Source: Cladosporium sp. IMV 00045 (Eukaryota > Ascomycota > Dothideomycetes > Cladosporiales > Cladosporiaceae). From it: DNA of 64,000 bases. Made by a program: the position numbers and the translations under genes. Below the pieces are notes generated by a model. The model was given only the letters and a program-made list of their open reading frames with translations, did not search any database and had not been told where the DNA came from. Below are positions 1-10,972 of the stretch, piece by piece. The number at the start of each line of letters is the position of its first letter. Within the stretch, counting starts at the first letter, position 1. The DNA lies in the NCBI GenBank assembly GCA_001931905.2, contig MSJI02000897.1, positions 62,001-126,000 of the forward strand, written 5' to 3'.

Positions 1-614
1 CTCATGATGTGCTGCATTGCATATTTCTTTTTTCAAGACCTTGTGGCAATGGCCATTACTGTGAATCTACTCAGCTCTGGTGCTCTGATGTCAAAACACC
101 GGGAAGACCATCTTCGAAAAGATATTGCGCCAGGCTTGTCAGCACGCATCACCAACACCCATCTTCTAGAAGTGATGAGCCATTCGGCGCTTCCTGATAT
201 GGATGTGATATCACAGACAAATTGCTAAGATGACAGACATGCTCAAAGACAGCGAGGAGAGTCGACACCTTGTCAGCCAGCACAGACCAAGCATGGTATT
301 TGGACCAATCAACTCCCAACATCAACTCAATCACTCAATACTTTAGCCGCCCAAATATGCCAAGCATCCAGACATCCTCCTATGATATGCCTCTCGCACA
401 ACATAACTCTGATGCAGCATCTATGGCCTACCTGGCCGGGCGCTTCGAGGCCAGCACCCCCAAAGACTATCACTTCGAGGTCCTGGCGTACGGTAGGTCT
501 TTGTCGTTTCTCCTTGATTTCTTTACACGGTCACAGTCGTTACATCCATTCATTTGCACTTGATACACACTTTCATTTCTACGAGCTGGCACTCGATCAT
601 CAAAACATCACAAC
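1..614. other. left edge, no supported gene
   Basis: No gene could be supported here. A 97-codon open frame (270-563, + strand) has no recognisable domain. It runs into a GTAGGT sequence near 493 that could be a donor site, so it could be an exon of something, but no partner exon was found. The last part is presumably the promoter and leader of the gene starting at 615. Confidence 0.4.
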
Positions 615-1547
615 ATGAAAACATTCCTTCCCGCGGCTCTCGTCGCCACAATCGCAAATCTAGCCTGCGCCATAGAAATCCAGCACGCCGCCACGACCGT
701 CGTCGTCTACGTGACGGTGCCTCGATCTTCCACCTCGCCAACACCAGATGTAGTGATTCAACAAGCCAACACCGTGGCGTCGGAAGAATCAAACGTTCAG
801 TCAACGCATCTGCCAACGAGCAGCTCGGCCGCCGTCCTCGCGACTTCCAGCGCATCGAGTCGAGCACCGGAAACAGAACCCCACTCGACGACGTCCTCGC
901 GCGCGTCGTCTTCTGCGCAAACGAGCGTCTTGCAAGCGACTTCTTCGCAGGAATACCCTGAAGTCACCCAGGCACCCAACGCCACCGAGACAGATATTTC
1001 GGAGCCAGGAGCGTCGAGTCCAGGCGGCGGGGCCATCGACACCGAAGGCGGGGCTTCAGGCTCTGCAGACGCGGCATTCCATCTCAGCAAAGGTGGCCTA
1101 GCTGCGATCTTGGTAGTCGTGATTCTGGTTGCCTTGTTCGGCAGTGAGTATCCACACCTCGACTTTCTTATATTTACAAATTAGCTGACCAACGAGACCA
1201 TAGTCGCAAGCGCCATGTTATTCGTCATAGCAAAACGCAAACAATGGACGATGCGGGAAACTCTCACGCGCGCCTCGCGCCGTCTGACCGGTCGTATCGG
1301 CCAGCCCAAGACTCCAGTGACGGCTTCCGCGGCAAACAGACGATCGCGCCGGACCGGTGTGCGGATGGACAGTCCGCCGAGGCCGGGCGTTAAGGCTGTT
1401 TATCCGCCGGGGCACAAGAGGGGTTTGGTCGTCGATATCAAGGATCCGGAGAAGGGACCGCAGCCGCTGGATGGGAGGGCGCCGAGGAACACGCGGCCGA
1501 GGGAGAATACGTGGATTCAGAAGCTTTGGGGCGATGGATGGAAGTAG
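615..1547 (+). CDS. Ser/Thr-rich single-pass membrane protein
   Basis: Two exons, 615-1143 and 1204-1547, joined by a 60-base intron with GTGAGT donor, CTGAC branch-like motif and TAG acceptor, encode about 290 residues. The start gives a clear signal peptide (residues 1-20, ending LACA). A long Ser/Thr/Ala-rich ectodomain follows, then one membrane segment (about 161-186) that spans the splice junction, then a basic cytoplasmic tail beginning AKRKQW. The architecture resembles fungal surface sensors or mucin-like wall proteins (WSC/Mid2 type), but there is no cysteine-rich WSC domain, so a sensor role is inference. The ectodomain is probably O-mannosylated. Neighbouring DNA is gene-poor on both sides. 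Confidence 0.75.
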
Positions 1548-3765
1548 GCGACGGTTGTTGGGTTGCTTGTTGGTGAGATGATTTCACATGTTAGAGAGTC
1601 TGGAGTCGACTAGAGATCACTGTTTGTTGCCTTGTCTTCCTGGCTGTATGTACCATAATGGAGTGGGGGTTTGATCATCTCGAATCGTAGCCTGTTCATA
1701 AGCAATGAGATCTTTCCAGAATCATTTGCCCGACATACCGAGAGACGAACAGGGAACTGTCATTCGATCGGCGTCAGACGATAGCGATGGCGACACTCTG
1801 ACAAATTCAGAAGAGACTCCCAGGAGTCGGATGTTCTCGCGCAAGGCAACCCTGACACGACGCCTCAAAGTAAACGCCTTGTTTACCTGCGGCTGTAGCA
1901 ACAAACACACCTAATCAGGCATCGACACATGAAGGCCCGATATCTATCCAGCACTGGACGTCAGCTGACAGCAGTGTGCGAATTGAGTTTCGTTGTCGAG
2001 GTTGCACCGCGACTGACTCCGGTTCTGCGAACTGTATTGCGCCACGAAACTTTCTCAATGGCAGGGGAAGATGGGATCCTCGTAAGGCGTCGAGCTGCAC
2101 GGGTGACATCTGACAGCGTCACGTGCGAAGCCTCTGCAGAAGTGTATGCAAGAGACATGGACGATCTTGAGGGTGCATCAAAAGCATGAGCATAAAACCA
2201 TGTGCCCTAGGGACAGTGAGATGCCTTGCGCTTAAATCGTATGTAAGCAAAGGTAACTCCGAGAAACAAACAAACAAGTTTCGATAGCCCGTTTCCCTTG
2301 ACCGGTCAGAGGGGGTGGCCATTCATCGAGGACAGTCTTATTGCTCCAATGCATGCCAACACTTCTGACTCACGTTCAAGAAAGCCGACTTGCAGGCAGG
2401 CAATAGCGAAAGAGTTCAAGATGCACAATCAGGCACGGTGTCTTGAGTCGGGGGAAGGTGGTGACTGACTCGAGGAGAAGCTTTGCCTGCCTCGGTGTCG
2501 GAGGGTGTTGTGTGTAAGTTCCACATGCACGGTGTCGAGTGATCGTTCGCATGACTCTTCTTCTCTGTCGCCGCTGCTGCAGCAGGAAAGGCTCGAGCGA
2601 ACAGGCTCAGCCTTGCTGCTGCGGCCAGCGGGCGGCGCGATCCACTCTCACGCGCAAGGTGAGCTTGGTAGCAAACTACTGCCACACTCACTGCTGTGAA
2701 AGGGCCAGAGCATTACATGCGACGACTTGAGTTTCGGAAGTCAGCATTGCACCGCCGCCACGATTGCTTGCTTGCGCCTCAGTGGTAGCGACAAGTAACA
2801 TGGCAGCCCTTTCGGCGCGCAACGTGGCGGCGTTTTCTTTGGGGGCTGATCATGAGATCTCGAAATCGCTTCGGACACGAAGCGGCGTCAGAGCCCAGGG
2901 TCCGGATGGCCGTCCGCTTTGTGAGCTCGCGGTACGTATCATCAAGAAGACAAATTTGACCACGGAAGGCGGACGGAATGCCCTGGCGCCGTTTGTGCCG
3001 CTCGACTCTGTCAGCCAGGTTTGCTTGCGATCATTATTCGCCAATTGATGGTGAGCAATGGCGAGTCCGTCTCGGCTCTCGAGGGGGCCAAGGCGCCAGT
3101 GGAACGGCCGGCGTGGAGAGGATGCCCGTTTGCAAGACGCATCGTGACGGATGACAGAGATGACGATGAAGGGCACAGAGCAAGCCAACACCGTGACGTG
3201 CATATTGTTTCGAAAGGCGGATGTTGATTCGATGAACGGCACACTACGATGCCAGGCCCCTGCTGATCCCTGGTTGAGAGGCTGCCTCGTCTACTCCCAA
3301 GCCACGCCAGAAGGTCCACGAAGGCCTTGATGCCATGGGCGTTGCGAGGGTCGAGACTGCGACGAGTCGCGGTTTGCTCCACGGGCCTGTCTGTACTCGC
3401 ACCACCCAGTCGAGAAAGTATCTCTCCCATCGACATGTGCTAGGAGGTAGCTGGGAGAGATGGTGTGATGCCGCCAAACTTTTATCTCTGCCAGACAGGC
3501 AGTGCACACACGCACTCACTTTACAGAACGCAACGGTTGCCTCGCCGGACTGCAGTCGACAGTCCGTCTCTGAGGCACAGCTGCATGAGAGCACGGTCGA
3601 TTGATGGTGTCGTCTGCTTGATCATCACCCATCATCATCAGAGCGGCAGCAGCAAAACTCAGCCGTTGCGCGGCGGCGAACCTTGTCCTCTGGCTAGAGT
3701 GCAGCCCCCACCAGTTTGCCATGAATGCTCATCGCATGGTTCTGCCTAGTAGCTAGCTCGCGCAG

Positions 3766-3783
3766 GCAAGCAAGCAAGCAAGC
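3766..3783. repeat. GCAA microsatellite
   Basis: Four perfect GCAA units plus GC form an 18-base simple repeat upstream of the gene at 4257. No function is implied. Confidence 0.8.
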
Positions 3784-4047
3784 ATTGCCACCATTCCCCA
3801 TCCGCCGTCACCACTCCTTCACTACTCACTAACCACCCACTCATCCCCCATCCCGGCGGCGGCGTCGCAATCGAGTCTGGCGCACGTCAGGTCCTGGCCC
3901 TGCGAGCCCTGCAAGATGCACCGTGGTTGCCTGACCAGTGACTGCGGTGCCTAAGCCTCCCACCAAGGCGCGGATAGTTGGTTCAGTCTACTGCCAGTCT
4001 ACCACACACGCAATCGCTGCGGCATGTAGGTACCGTAGAGGCTCTGT

Positions 4048-4056
4048 CTATATATC
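4048..4056 (+). promoter_or_regulatory. TATA-like element
   Basis: CTATATATC lies about 200 bases before the chosen ATG at 4257 and is followed by a CT-rich stretch typical of fungal leaders. Its position argues that the in-frame Met codon at 3978 is upstream of transcription and that translation starts at 4257 or 4266. Confidence 0.4.
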
Positions 4057-4256
4057 TGCCTCCCTTCCCGTATCGCGCCCCGTTCCTTTCACCATTCCCC
4101 CCAATCATACCAAAACACAACAACCATTCGCCGCCTTGCCGTCAGCACCCAAGCACCGCTGCCCAAACATCACCGCTTATCACCTACTATACCACCAATC
4201 AACCAGCCTTGCCTCACCCTCATTGGCCTAGCTTGCCGCCTAGGCAGGCCACACAT

Positions 4257-5090
4257 ATGCTCGACATGCCTTCATCACGCTCGACAAAGCCCATCATCAT
4301 CAAAGACAAAAAACAAACACAACCTCAGCCATCAAACCTCGCCCCATCCACTCCGCCTTCACCAAAAACCGTCCGCTTCGCCCCGCGCTCCGCAGAACTG
4401 GCCTCTCGGCCCCTCACCTCACAGGAAGCCTGGTCACTATATCACTTCGAAAACCACGCGCTCGGCTGCCACGCCTGCGACGGGCGCCGACTATGCGACG
4501 TTGGCTACAACCTGTCGCAAGATGTGCGTGTACTCGTCTGCCAGCACGCTGGCGAACTGTGCAGCACCAAGCCCGACGAGGAAGGCAAGTGGGTGCGCGT
4601 TGAAGTCGGTCACGACTACAAGCGGGTGAGAGACCTCCTGGGCGTTGCACGCATCAGCAAAGGGAGGAAGAAGCATGCTCCCGCCGTCGTCACTTACGAT
4701 GCTCCTTCTCACGAACCAAAGCCCTCACGCAAGAGGGAGCCGATGAGCGTCGTCGTCGAGCCGGCGAGGTCGCAGAGGGACGAGGAGAGGAAGTCGCGAC
4801 AGAAAGCGCAGCGGTACGATGTTGTCGAAGTGAAGCCATCGTCCGACCACCACGATCGAACATACGACAAGGTAGGTCCTGTCAGACTACCCGAGAGAGC
4901 GAAGAAGGGCAGTTTGTACGAGATTGACATGAGGCGGCCGAGGAGGGAGTATCGACTGCAGGACCGAGTGCCGGAGAAGAGGGAGAGGAGGGAGCGGAGT
5001 CGCGAGAGGGAGTTGAGGGAGCGCGATAGGGAGGAGAGACAGGCGCGGCGGAGGCGGGAGAGGGACTACCACCAAGACGGGGGTCGCTGA
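4257..5090 (+). CDS. basic, charged protein of unknown function
   Basis: A single exon encodes 277 residues from the ATG at 4257. The frame is open back to 3978, but that part is proline-rich leader lying across a TATA-like element, so the later start is preferred. The N-terminal third has a folded-looking segment (residues about 45-135) with LTSQEAWSLYHFENHALGC followed by a CxxC (HACDGRRLC region) and a further Cys-His pair (VCQHAGELC), which could bind metal. The C-terminal half is very rich in Arg, Glu and Lys and ends in RER/RRRERD repeats, probably disordered or coiled. I do not recognise the family. A nuclear or RNA-related role would be a guess from composition only. Confidence 0.7.
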   Translation: MLDMPSSRSTKPIIIKDKKQTQPQPSNLAPSTPPSPKTVRFAPRSAELASRPLTSQEAWSLYHFENHALGCHACDGRRLCDVGYNLSQDVRVLVCQHAGELCSTKPDEEGKWVRVEVGHDYKRVRDLLGVARISKGRKKHAPAVVTYDAPSHEPKPSRKREPMSVVVEPARSQRDEERKSRQKAQRYDVVEVKPSSDHHDRTYDKVGPVRLPERAKKGSLYEIDMRRPRREYRLQDRVPEKRERRERSRERELRERDREERQARRRRERDYHQDGGR

Positions 5091-7119
5091 GCGTGTTTGG
5101 TATCGGTCTTGTTTGATTGAGAGGCTTACTCATTAATGAGCTCGCTGGTCTTGCTCCTTTTTCTTTTCTTTTTGATGGTCATTAAAGGAATTTGATAATG
5201 TTGGAATGATACCCCAGAGAAGACTGCGCATGTCAGGATGAAGAGCAGTGTTATGATATTTGATGAAAGGATTAATGTCAATTTCTGATCTCTTGCCACT
5301 CTGATCTCCTTGCATCTCAAGTCGCACGAAAACATCAAGCTATCATCGTCTCTCGCCACTTGCAAAGACTTGGCTTCATGGATGTTCGGTCGTTGACCCT
5401 ATATATACAAGATTATATCAAAGCCTCAAACACATGTATGAGTCAACAATTTATTCAACCATAACCCACCCACGGCATCAAGATACCCACGGAATTATTC
5501 GACCTCACTTATCCCAACCACGCCCAAAGCCCAGATCAAAACGCGGCTCTGGCTCCATCGAACAGCGCCCCGAGGCTCCGCGCTTTCAAGTTCCTCCGTC
5601 GCAACCCTCAAACGTCCCGTGTGGTCGGCGACATTCGCAAATGATATTATCGAGGCTTCGACTTCAACAACACCATAACAACCCGACCCACTTCCTCGAC
5701 ACATCCATCTCACGTGTCATCCGTTCCGACGGCCCTCCATCCGCAAATTCTCCGTCTCGAAAGGCCGGGTTGCTCCGCGAAGCGTGGACTTGAGATAAAT
5801 AATGCGCGGCATCGTATTGGCTGGGCGGCTAACTGTCGCGATGATAATTTCAGGTATTCTCGTCTCGGTTCATGTCATACAGCCATGGTAAGACTAGGAC
5901 TAAGGCTGGATGAGTGTGCCATGGCGACTATTGAATCATTGACGGAACTTGGGGGTTTTCGCGCGGAATGGGGTGCGTGGAAGGGATTACCGTGATCTGG
6001 CGAGACGGCCAACATCGAGAACCAAGAGGATAGAGCACGATTTCCTAGATCAGGGAATTCCTTGTTACATGCCAACGCACACCCACAAAGGCTCAGCCTT
6101 CCAAGGCTCTCATTCGATCACGTTACCTGCTTACCCTTAAGCCGAAGGCACGGGCGGTGTCGTCGTCCAGTCGCTGTCGCTGGATTTTGGCTTTGGCCTT
6201 CCCCGCATGTCGACAACTTGAAGGCGGAGAAAGTGGCATGCCGTCACGGGTGATCGGATGGGTTAGAAACGAGGCAGAGAGGCAGCAGAGAGAAGCAGAA
6301 GAAAGACGAGAACGCAAGCAAAGCAAGAGCTGCTCCGAAAGACCACAAGGAGTAAAGATCCGTTGCGGCGATCCGGCAATACTGCAAGTCACATAGCCGT
6401 AGAGTTCACCATGCTTACTGCGTCTCTGCCCATCACTACTCTGTTTACTTTCTGATTATTACCGTCAACAACTGCACTGCTCACGAGTGGAATGATCTTT
6501 TGATTTGTTTGTTTGTCTCGTCGAATACCTACCTGACCTGACACCTCTGCTGGTCATCGTCTTGAAACGCCTTGACCTACTCAGCTGCAGGTCGTTGAGT
6601 CCTCACGCGGGGTTCCAGAGCTCCTCAGCACATGCGAGTTCACTGACTCTCGGTATGTATAAAGCCGCCCGCGTCAGAGATGTGTGACGGGGATAATCGG
6701 GCGAGGTATGCGCCGCATGAGGTTGGGTCAGGTACCTTTCCGAGGGTATATCTGCTTGCCCCATCCAAAAGGCATTTGGGTGTCGCGGTAGCAGCAGGGA
6801 CGCACTTTACCTTCGTGTGAGCCGATGACGGCTTTCTGCTACCTTGCTCTGCTTTCTTGATCTTGACTTTGCCTATTCACCACCTTGCCTACTTCTTCCT
6901 GAGAGAGGACGGGATTGACTGACTGCCTGGCTGACTTGATTGTTATAGCGGTTTGAAAAAGTATCGTGTTGCTTTGACCATAGCAATCACGAAACCTAAC
7001 GACACACCCTCCGTCCTACCCAAGCTCGTTAACTAGTCACGACGAACGAGCTAGGCGCACTGGTCGACCTCTCCCTCCTCTACTTCGACAGCACCACCCC
7101 AGCAAAAGCATCAGACAAG
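5091..7119. other. intergenic stretch
   Basis: About 2 kb between two plus-strand genes. Short frames, for example 5434-5793, have no domain, no signal peptide and no convincing splice partners. I see no RNA gene. The last few hundred bases are presumably the promoter and leader of the carrier gene at 7120. Confidence 0.5.
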
Positions 7120-8145
7120 ATGAGCTCCGCAGTGGAAGCGGCCAAGAGGAAGACCGAGGCCGTCGTCACGTCGGCCAAAGACGTCGCCGCAGAAACGCCT
7201 GCGGCTCTGAACAAGGCCAAAGAGAACCCCAAGCAGGCCACACAAGACTTCCTGCACACCCCGCTCGTGCGCGCCGTGCTGCCCTTCGTCAACGGCGGCG
7301 CCGCCGGCATGGTCGCCACCACCGTCATCCAGCCCGTGGACATGATCAAAGTCCGCCTGCAGCTGGCCGGCGAGGGCGTCAAGAGCGGCCCCAAGCCGAC
7401 ACCCCTCAGCGTCACTCGCGAGGTGATCGCCGCCGGCCGTGTCTTGGACCTCTACACCGGTCTGTCGGCCGGTCTACTGAGGCAGGCCGTCTACACCACA
7501 GCGCGAATGGGCATCTTCGAGACTTTCATGAAGACCCTCACCGCGCGCGCCGAGACGAACGGCACCAAAATCGGCTTCGCCGAGCGCGCGGGCGCCGGCC
7601 TCGCAGCAGGCGGTTTGGCAGCCATGATCGGCAACCCGGCCGACCTGGCGCTCATCCGCATGCAATCCGACGGGCTCAAGCCCGTCGAGCAGCGCGCGAA
7701 CTACAAATCCGTCATCGACGCACTCGCCCGCATCACGCGCAACGAGGGCGTCGGCGCCCTCTGGAGCGGCGCCTACCCGACCGTCGTGCGCGCCATGGCG
7801 CTCAATTTCGGCCAGCTCGCTTTCTTCAGTGAAGCCAAGAGCCAGCTCAAAGACACGTCGCTGAGCCCGCGCGCTCAGACGCTGACCGCCTCGGCGGCGG
7901 CGGGTTTCTTCGCGTCGTTCTTCAGCTTGCCGTTTGATTTTGTCAAAACTCGCTTGCAGAAGCAGCAGAGGCGTCCCGATGGCACGCTGCCTTACCGCGG
8001 TATGGTCGATTGTTTCCAGAAAGTCATCCGTAAGGAGGGCCCGTTGAGGCTGTACCGTGGCTTTTCGACTTACTATGTCCGCATCGCGCCGCATGCGATG
8101 GTTACGTTGATCGTGGCCGATTACCTTGGTTTCATTACCAAGTGA
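7120..8145 (+). CDS. mitochondrial 2-oxoglutarate/malate-type carrier
   Basis: A single exon encodes 341 residues of the mitochondrial carrier family (SLC25). Three tandem repeats each carry the signature PxDxxK or its variant: PVDMIKVRLQ near residue 73, PADLALIRMQSDG near 176 and PFDFVKTRLQKQ near 273. The second-repeat sequence PADLALIRMQ and the following WSGAYPTVVRAM are characteristic of the oxoglutarate carrier subgroup (SLC25A11-like), which exchanges oxoglutarate for malate or other dicarboxylates across the inner membrane. An N-terminal extension of about 55 residues rich in Ala, Lys and Glu precedes the first helix. Such carriers normally lack a cleaved presequence, so it may be a lineage-specific tail. 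Substrate is inferred from subgroup resemblance; a dicarboxylate carrier is the alternative. Confidence 0.9.
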   Translation: MSSAVEAAKRKTEAVVTSAKDVAAETPAALNKAKENPKQATQDFLHTPLVRAVLPFVNGGAAGMVATTVIQPVDMIKVRLQLAGEGVKSGPKPTPLSVTREVIAAGRVLDLYTGLSAGLLRQAVYTTARMGIFETFMKTLTARAETNGTKIGFAERAGAGLAAGGLAAMIGNPADLALIRMQSDGLKPVEQRANYKSVIDALARITRNEGVGALWSGAYPTVVRAMALNFGQLAFFSEAKSQLKDTSLSPRAQTLTASAAAGFFASFFSLPFDFVKTRLQKQQRRPDGTLPYRGMVDCFQKVIRKEGPLRLYRGFSTYYVRIAPHAMVTLIVADYLGFITK

Positions 8146-8929
8146 GGAGGTGGGAATTTTATTCGTCTGGCTGAGTTGGTTAGGCTTGATGTGAAGGAAT
8201 GATGAGATAATCTTTGATGACTCGGCGTTTTCCTGGGTTTTTTTGTTTTGGATATAGCTTTTCTCAAGAGATCGCTTGTTGCAGATCGTGAAGTAGGGAC
8301 ATAAGCACAATGCAGCGCAGCTTTTTTTACTGGGATATTGTTGAATGCGGTTCGGTCGTTGCCTAATCAATCCAAGTCGACGTTGTGCTGAAAGTTGGCT
8401 TCTGCTTCGGCTTCGGTCCAGTGTGTGTGTGTTATGGTGTGCCATCTTTGCAGATGCTCATGCAAGTGAACTGCAGAAGCTGTTGCTAGAATGGTCGTGG
8501 ATCATGTGACGAGTGAGTCCTCTGCTCTTGCGTACCTTGTCGTTGAGTCAATCGTGTGTTCAAAGTTGTGCCATTTGTGGCATTCCGTATACTACGTTAG
8601 TCATCCTTCCGACAGAGACAACGAGAGCGTGAGACCAGTGTAAAGCAATTTCGACGTTCAAGTCATGTGCTGCATAATGAATCTTGTCAATGGCAGTCGA
8701 GAGAAACCAATAGATACATGTGAAAAAGAAAAAAAGTTGCGCAAGTGAAGAAACGGCCTCGAAACTCTCTACAAACGCCGATTGAAGAACGGCAGGAAGA
8801 CGCAGGGTCCAAAACGTCTTAAACGTCGGCAATCAATTCACTTTTATCTCTAAACGCGCGACGCGTCTTCCTACAAGAACTCCGTCACTCTTTACCAAAC
8901 ACCACCAAACAGATCAACTCACATCAATT
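8146..8929. other. intergenic stretch
   Basis: Trailer of the carrier gene and promoter of the next gene on the same strand. No gene or RNA is supportable. The final 60 bases are A/C-rich, as in fungal leaders. Confidence 0.5.
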
Positions 8930-10357
8930 ATGGCCCGACCCTCACGACAATCGACAACATCCGTCGCACCCTCCCCATCCCAACGCCCAACAACCACCCA
9001 ACAGCAACCCTACGAACAGCCCCAATTCACACTCAACCCGGACGCGCAACGCGCCCTAGCCGACCTCGCACGCAAACACAACCTCAAACAACTCGACCTC
9101 AAATTCCAATACGCGCAAGACTCCGTCACCAACTCCGCCGCGGAAATCAACGACCGGCTGACGGACAAGGAGAACGCGTGCAAAAAGCTGCGCGCACGAC
9201 AGCAGCAGCAGCAGCAGCAGCAGGCGCCGTCGTCGCAGCAGGATGGAGGAGGAGAAGTGGGTCGCTCCGTCGAGGAGTTCGAGGCGGATTTGGAAGACAT
9301 GAGGGTCAAAGTTGATAATATGACCAAGCGCATGGAGGAGGGGATGAGGAAGATGATCGATGGGCAGCATGCCGTGCAGGCTATGAAGGAGACTGTCGCG
9401 GGTGCTGCGGAGGCGGCGAGGGCGGATGCTAGTACGCAGGCGACGACGCTTAATACGCGCAGTCAGGGACGCAGGCGGAGAGGCGGGGAGGGCGAGGAAG
9501 GGAAGGATGACGACGACGAGGAAGAGTATCAGGACTTCACGCCCACGGATCCAGCGGGAGGAACGCAGCCCGCGCCGAGCGTGAGCGAAGACTGGCGGCG
9601 GAAGATCGACGACGAGAAGACGCGATATCAGAACTTCACGATGGAACAGCGCTACGCCAAGAACAACAACTACCGCAACTTCAAAGGCATCGTGCACGCC
9701 TCGCGCCACCCGGATGGCGACATCGCGCTGCCGCACGAAAGCGCCTGGTTCAGCGCGGCCGGCGCCGCGCCAGAGCCAGGCGTCACCGGGTCCGCCGGCG
9801 AGGGCGAAGACAGCGACGACGATATTCAAATCCAGCGCGCCAAGACGAGCACGAAATGTCCCCTCACCTTGCAGGAGTTTCGAGACCCGTTGACGAGCGC
9901 GAAGTGCAAGCACAGCTTCGAAGCGAGCGCGATTCTGGAGATGCTTAGGATGTCAAAGGAGACTGTGGGCGGCAGACCGGGACCTCGAGGGAGGGGAGTG
10001 GTTGGAGGGGAGAGGGCGGTGCGGTGTCCCGTGGGTAGCTGCGATAGCATGCTCACCAAGAGCGATTTGCAGAAGGATATGGTGGTTGTGCATCAGATTG
10101 CGAGACTGCAGCGCGCGAGGAGGCTGGAGGAGGAGGAAGAGGAGTTGCTAGATGATGAGGAGGGGGGTCAGAGCAGTGGGCGTCGCAGGCCGGAGGTTAT
10201 TACGAGTGATGCCCCGGATGTTGATGATTATGGGACGCCTTTTGTGAAGAAGGAGCCGAGAGGTACTGCCAGGTCTTCGAGGGGAAGGCAAAGTACCGCT
10301 CCGAGGCCTGAGGTGGGTGTTGATCTGGATGGGGATGAGACGATGGAGATGTGGTGA
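8930..10357 (+). CDS. NSE2: Nse2/Mms21 SUMO E3 ligase of the SMC5/6 complex
   Basis: A single exon encodes 475 residues. The C-terminal half contains an SP-RING (zf-Nse) finger: CPLTLQEFRDP begins at Cys310, then KCKHSFE supplies Cys326 and His328, and RCPVGSCDSML supplies Cys366 and Cys371. This arrangement is diagnostic of Nse2/Mms21, the SUMO ligase docked on the SMC5 arm that sumoylates proteins in recombination repair. The N-terminal part is helical and charged with an eight-glutamine tract, consistent with the SMC5-binding coiled coil. The C-terminal tail after residue 385 is acidic and low-complexity. It is longer than yeast Mms21, mostly through these disordered parts. No intron is needed to keep the frame open. 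Confidence 0.9.
   Translation: MARPSRQSTTSVAPSPSQRPTTTQQQPYEQPQFTLNPDAQRALADLARKHNLKQLDLKFQYAQDSVTNSAAEINDRLTDKENACKKLRARQQQQQQQQAPSSQQDGGGEVGRSVEEFEADLEDMRVKVDNMTKRMEEGMRKMIDGQHAVQAMKETVAGAAEAARADASTQATTLNTRSQGRRRRGGEGEEGKDDDDEEEYQDFTPTDPAGGTQPAPSVSEDWRRKIDDEKTRYQNFTMEQRYAKNNNYRNFKGIVHASRHPDGDIALPHESAWFSAAGAAPEPGVTGSAGEGEDSDDDIQIQRAKTSTKCPLTLQEFRDPLTSAKCKHSFEASAILEMLRMSKETVGGRPGPRGRGVVGGERAVRCPVGSCDSMLTKSDLQKDMVVVHQIARLQRARRLEEEEEELLDDEEGGQSSGRRRPEVITSDAPDVDDYGTPFVKKEPRGTARSSRGRQSTAPRPEVGVDLDGDETMEMW
9200..9223 (+). repeat. CAG tract coding polyglutamine in NSE2
   Basis: Eight perfect CAG codons, in frame, encode Gln8 in the N-terminal part of the Nse2 protein. Length polymorphism between strains would be expected. 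Confidence 0.85.
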
Positions 10358-10972
10358 GTGAGTGTTGAATCACATGAACGAATGAATGTCATGACCGTGA
10401 TGCAATTCAATGATCGTCTTTGCTATACATTATAAATATGCTCTTTATTTGGCTTTTCATCTTCGCCTCATTCTTCTTCTCTTCTCTACATATGTGCATT
10501 TTCACCAAGTACCTATAGCCTATATCTATAGGTAATTATATACGTTGCCATGTATTATTCAGGGTCGAGTATTTTCCTCGGCTTCACAGCATTTAGCTTT
10601 TCCCCAGAAAAAGTGGAAGCAGCCAGAAGAAGCTCCATCCACCTCGCTCGGCTCCCTCGCAATCTTGGCCGGACTACTGTTGATCTCCACCTGTCCTACT
10701 GCTGTACCGTCTATCTCCTCTTTTACTACCACCACCACATTCTTCCACCTCCCTCCTCCATTCCTATTTGTATCGCTCGGTGCACTCGGCACTTTGCATA
10801 CATCTCCTCCCCACCACCATTGAACCAGCAGTCTTGTGTATGCGTGCATTCACAAGCTAAATCCTAACCTCTGGTGCCACAAACTGTCCCTGTCCATCGA
10901 CACGGATCTTCCACACTCTACCGGTCTCCTCTAAACCCGTTTAAACGCCGCTTCGAGAACACTTCTTGAAAC
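10358..10972. other. intergenic stretch and vigilin leader
   Basis: About 600 bases between two plus-strand genes, CT- and CA-rich toward the right. Upstream ATG codons occur (for example 10545), so the vigilin leader may carry short upstream frames, but no protein-coding gene is supported. Confidence 0.45.

Larger units (their letters stand above)
1548..4256. other. long intergenic stretch
   Basis: About 2.7 kb without a supportable gene. Open frames on both strands are short (up to 141 codons), overlap each other and show no domain or signal peptide. The right half becomes pyrimidine-rich, with a short GCAA tandem repeat and a TATA-like element, as expected for the promoter and leader of the gene at 4257. 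Confidence 0.5.

Noticed and set aside
7474..8445. 323-codon antisense frame opposite the carrier gene
   Set aside because: It lies over the conserved carrier repeats and has shadow-frame composition without any motif.
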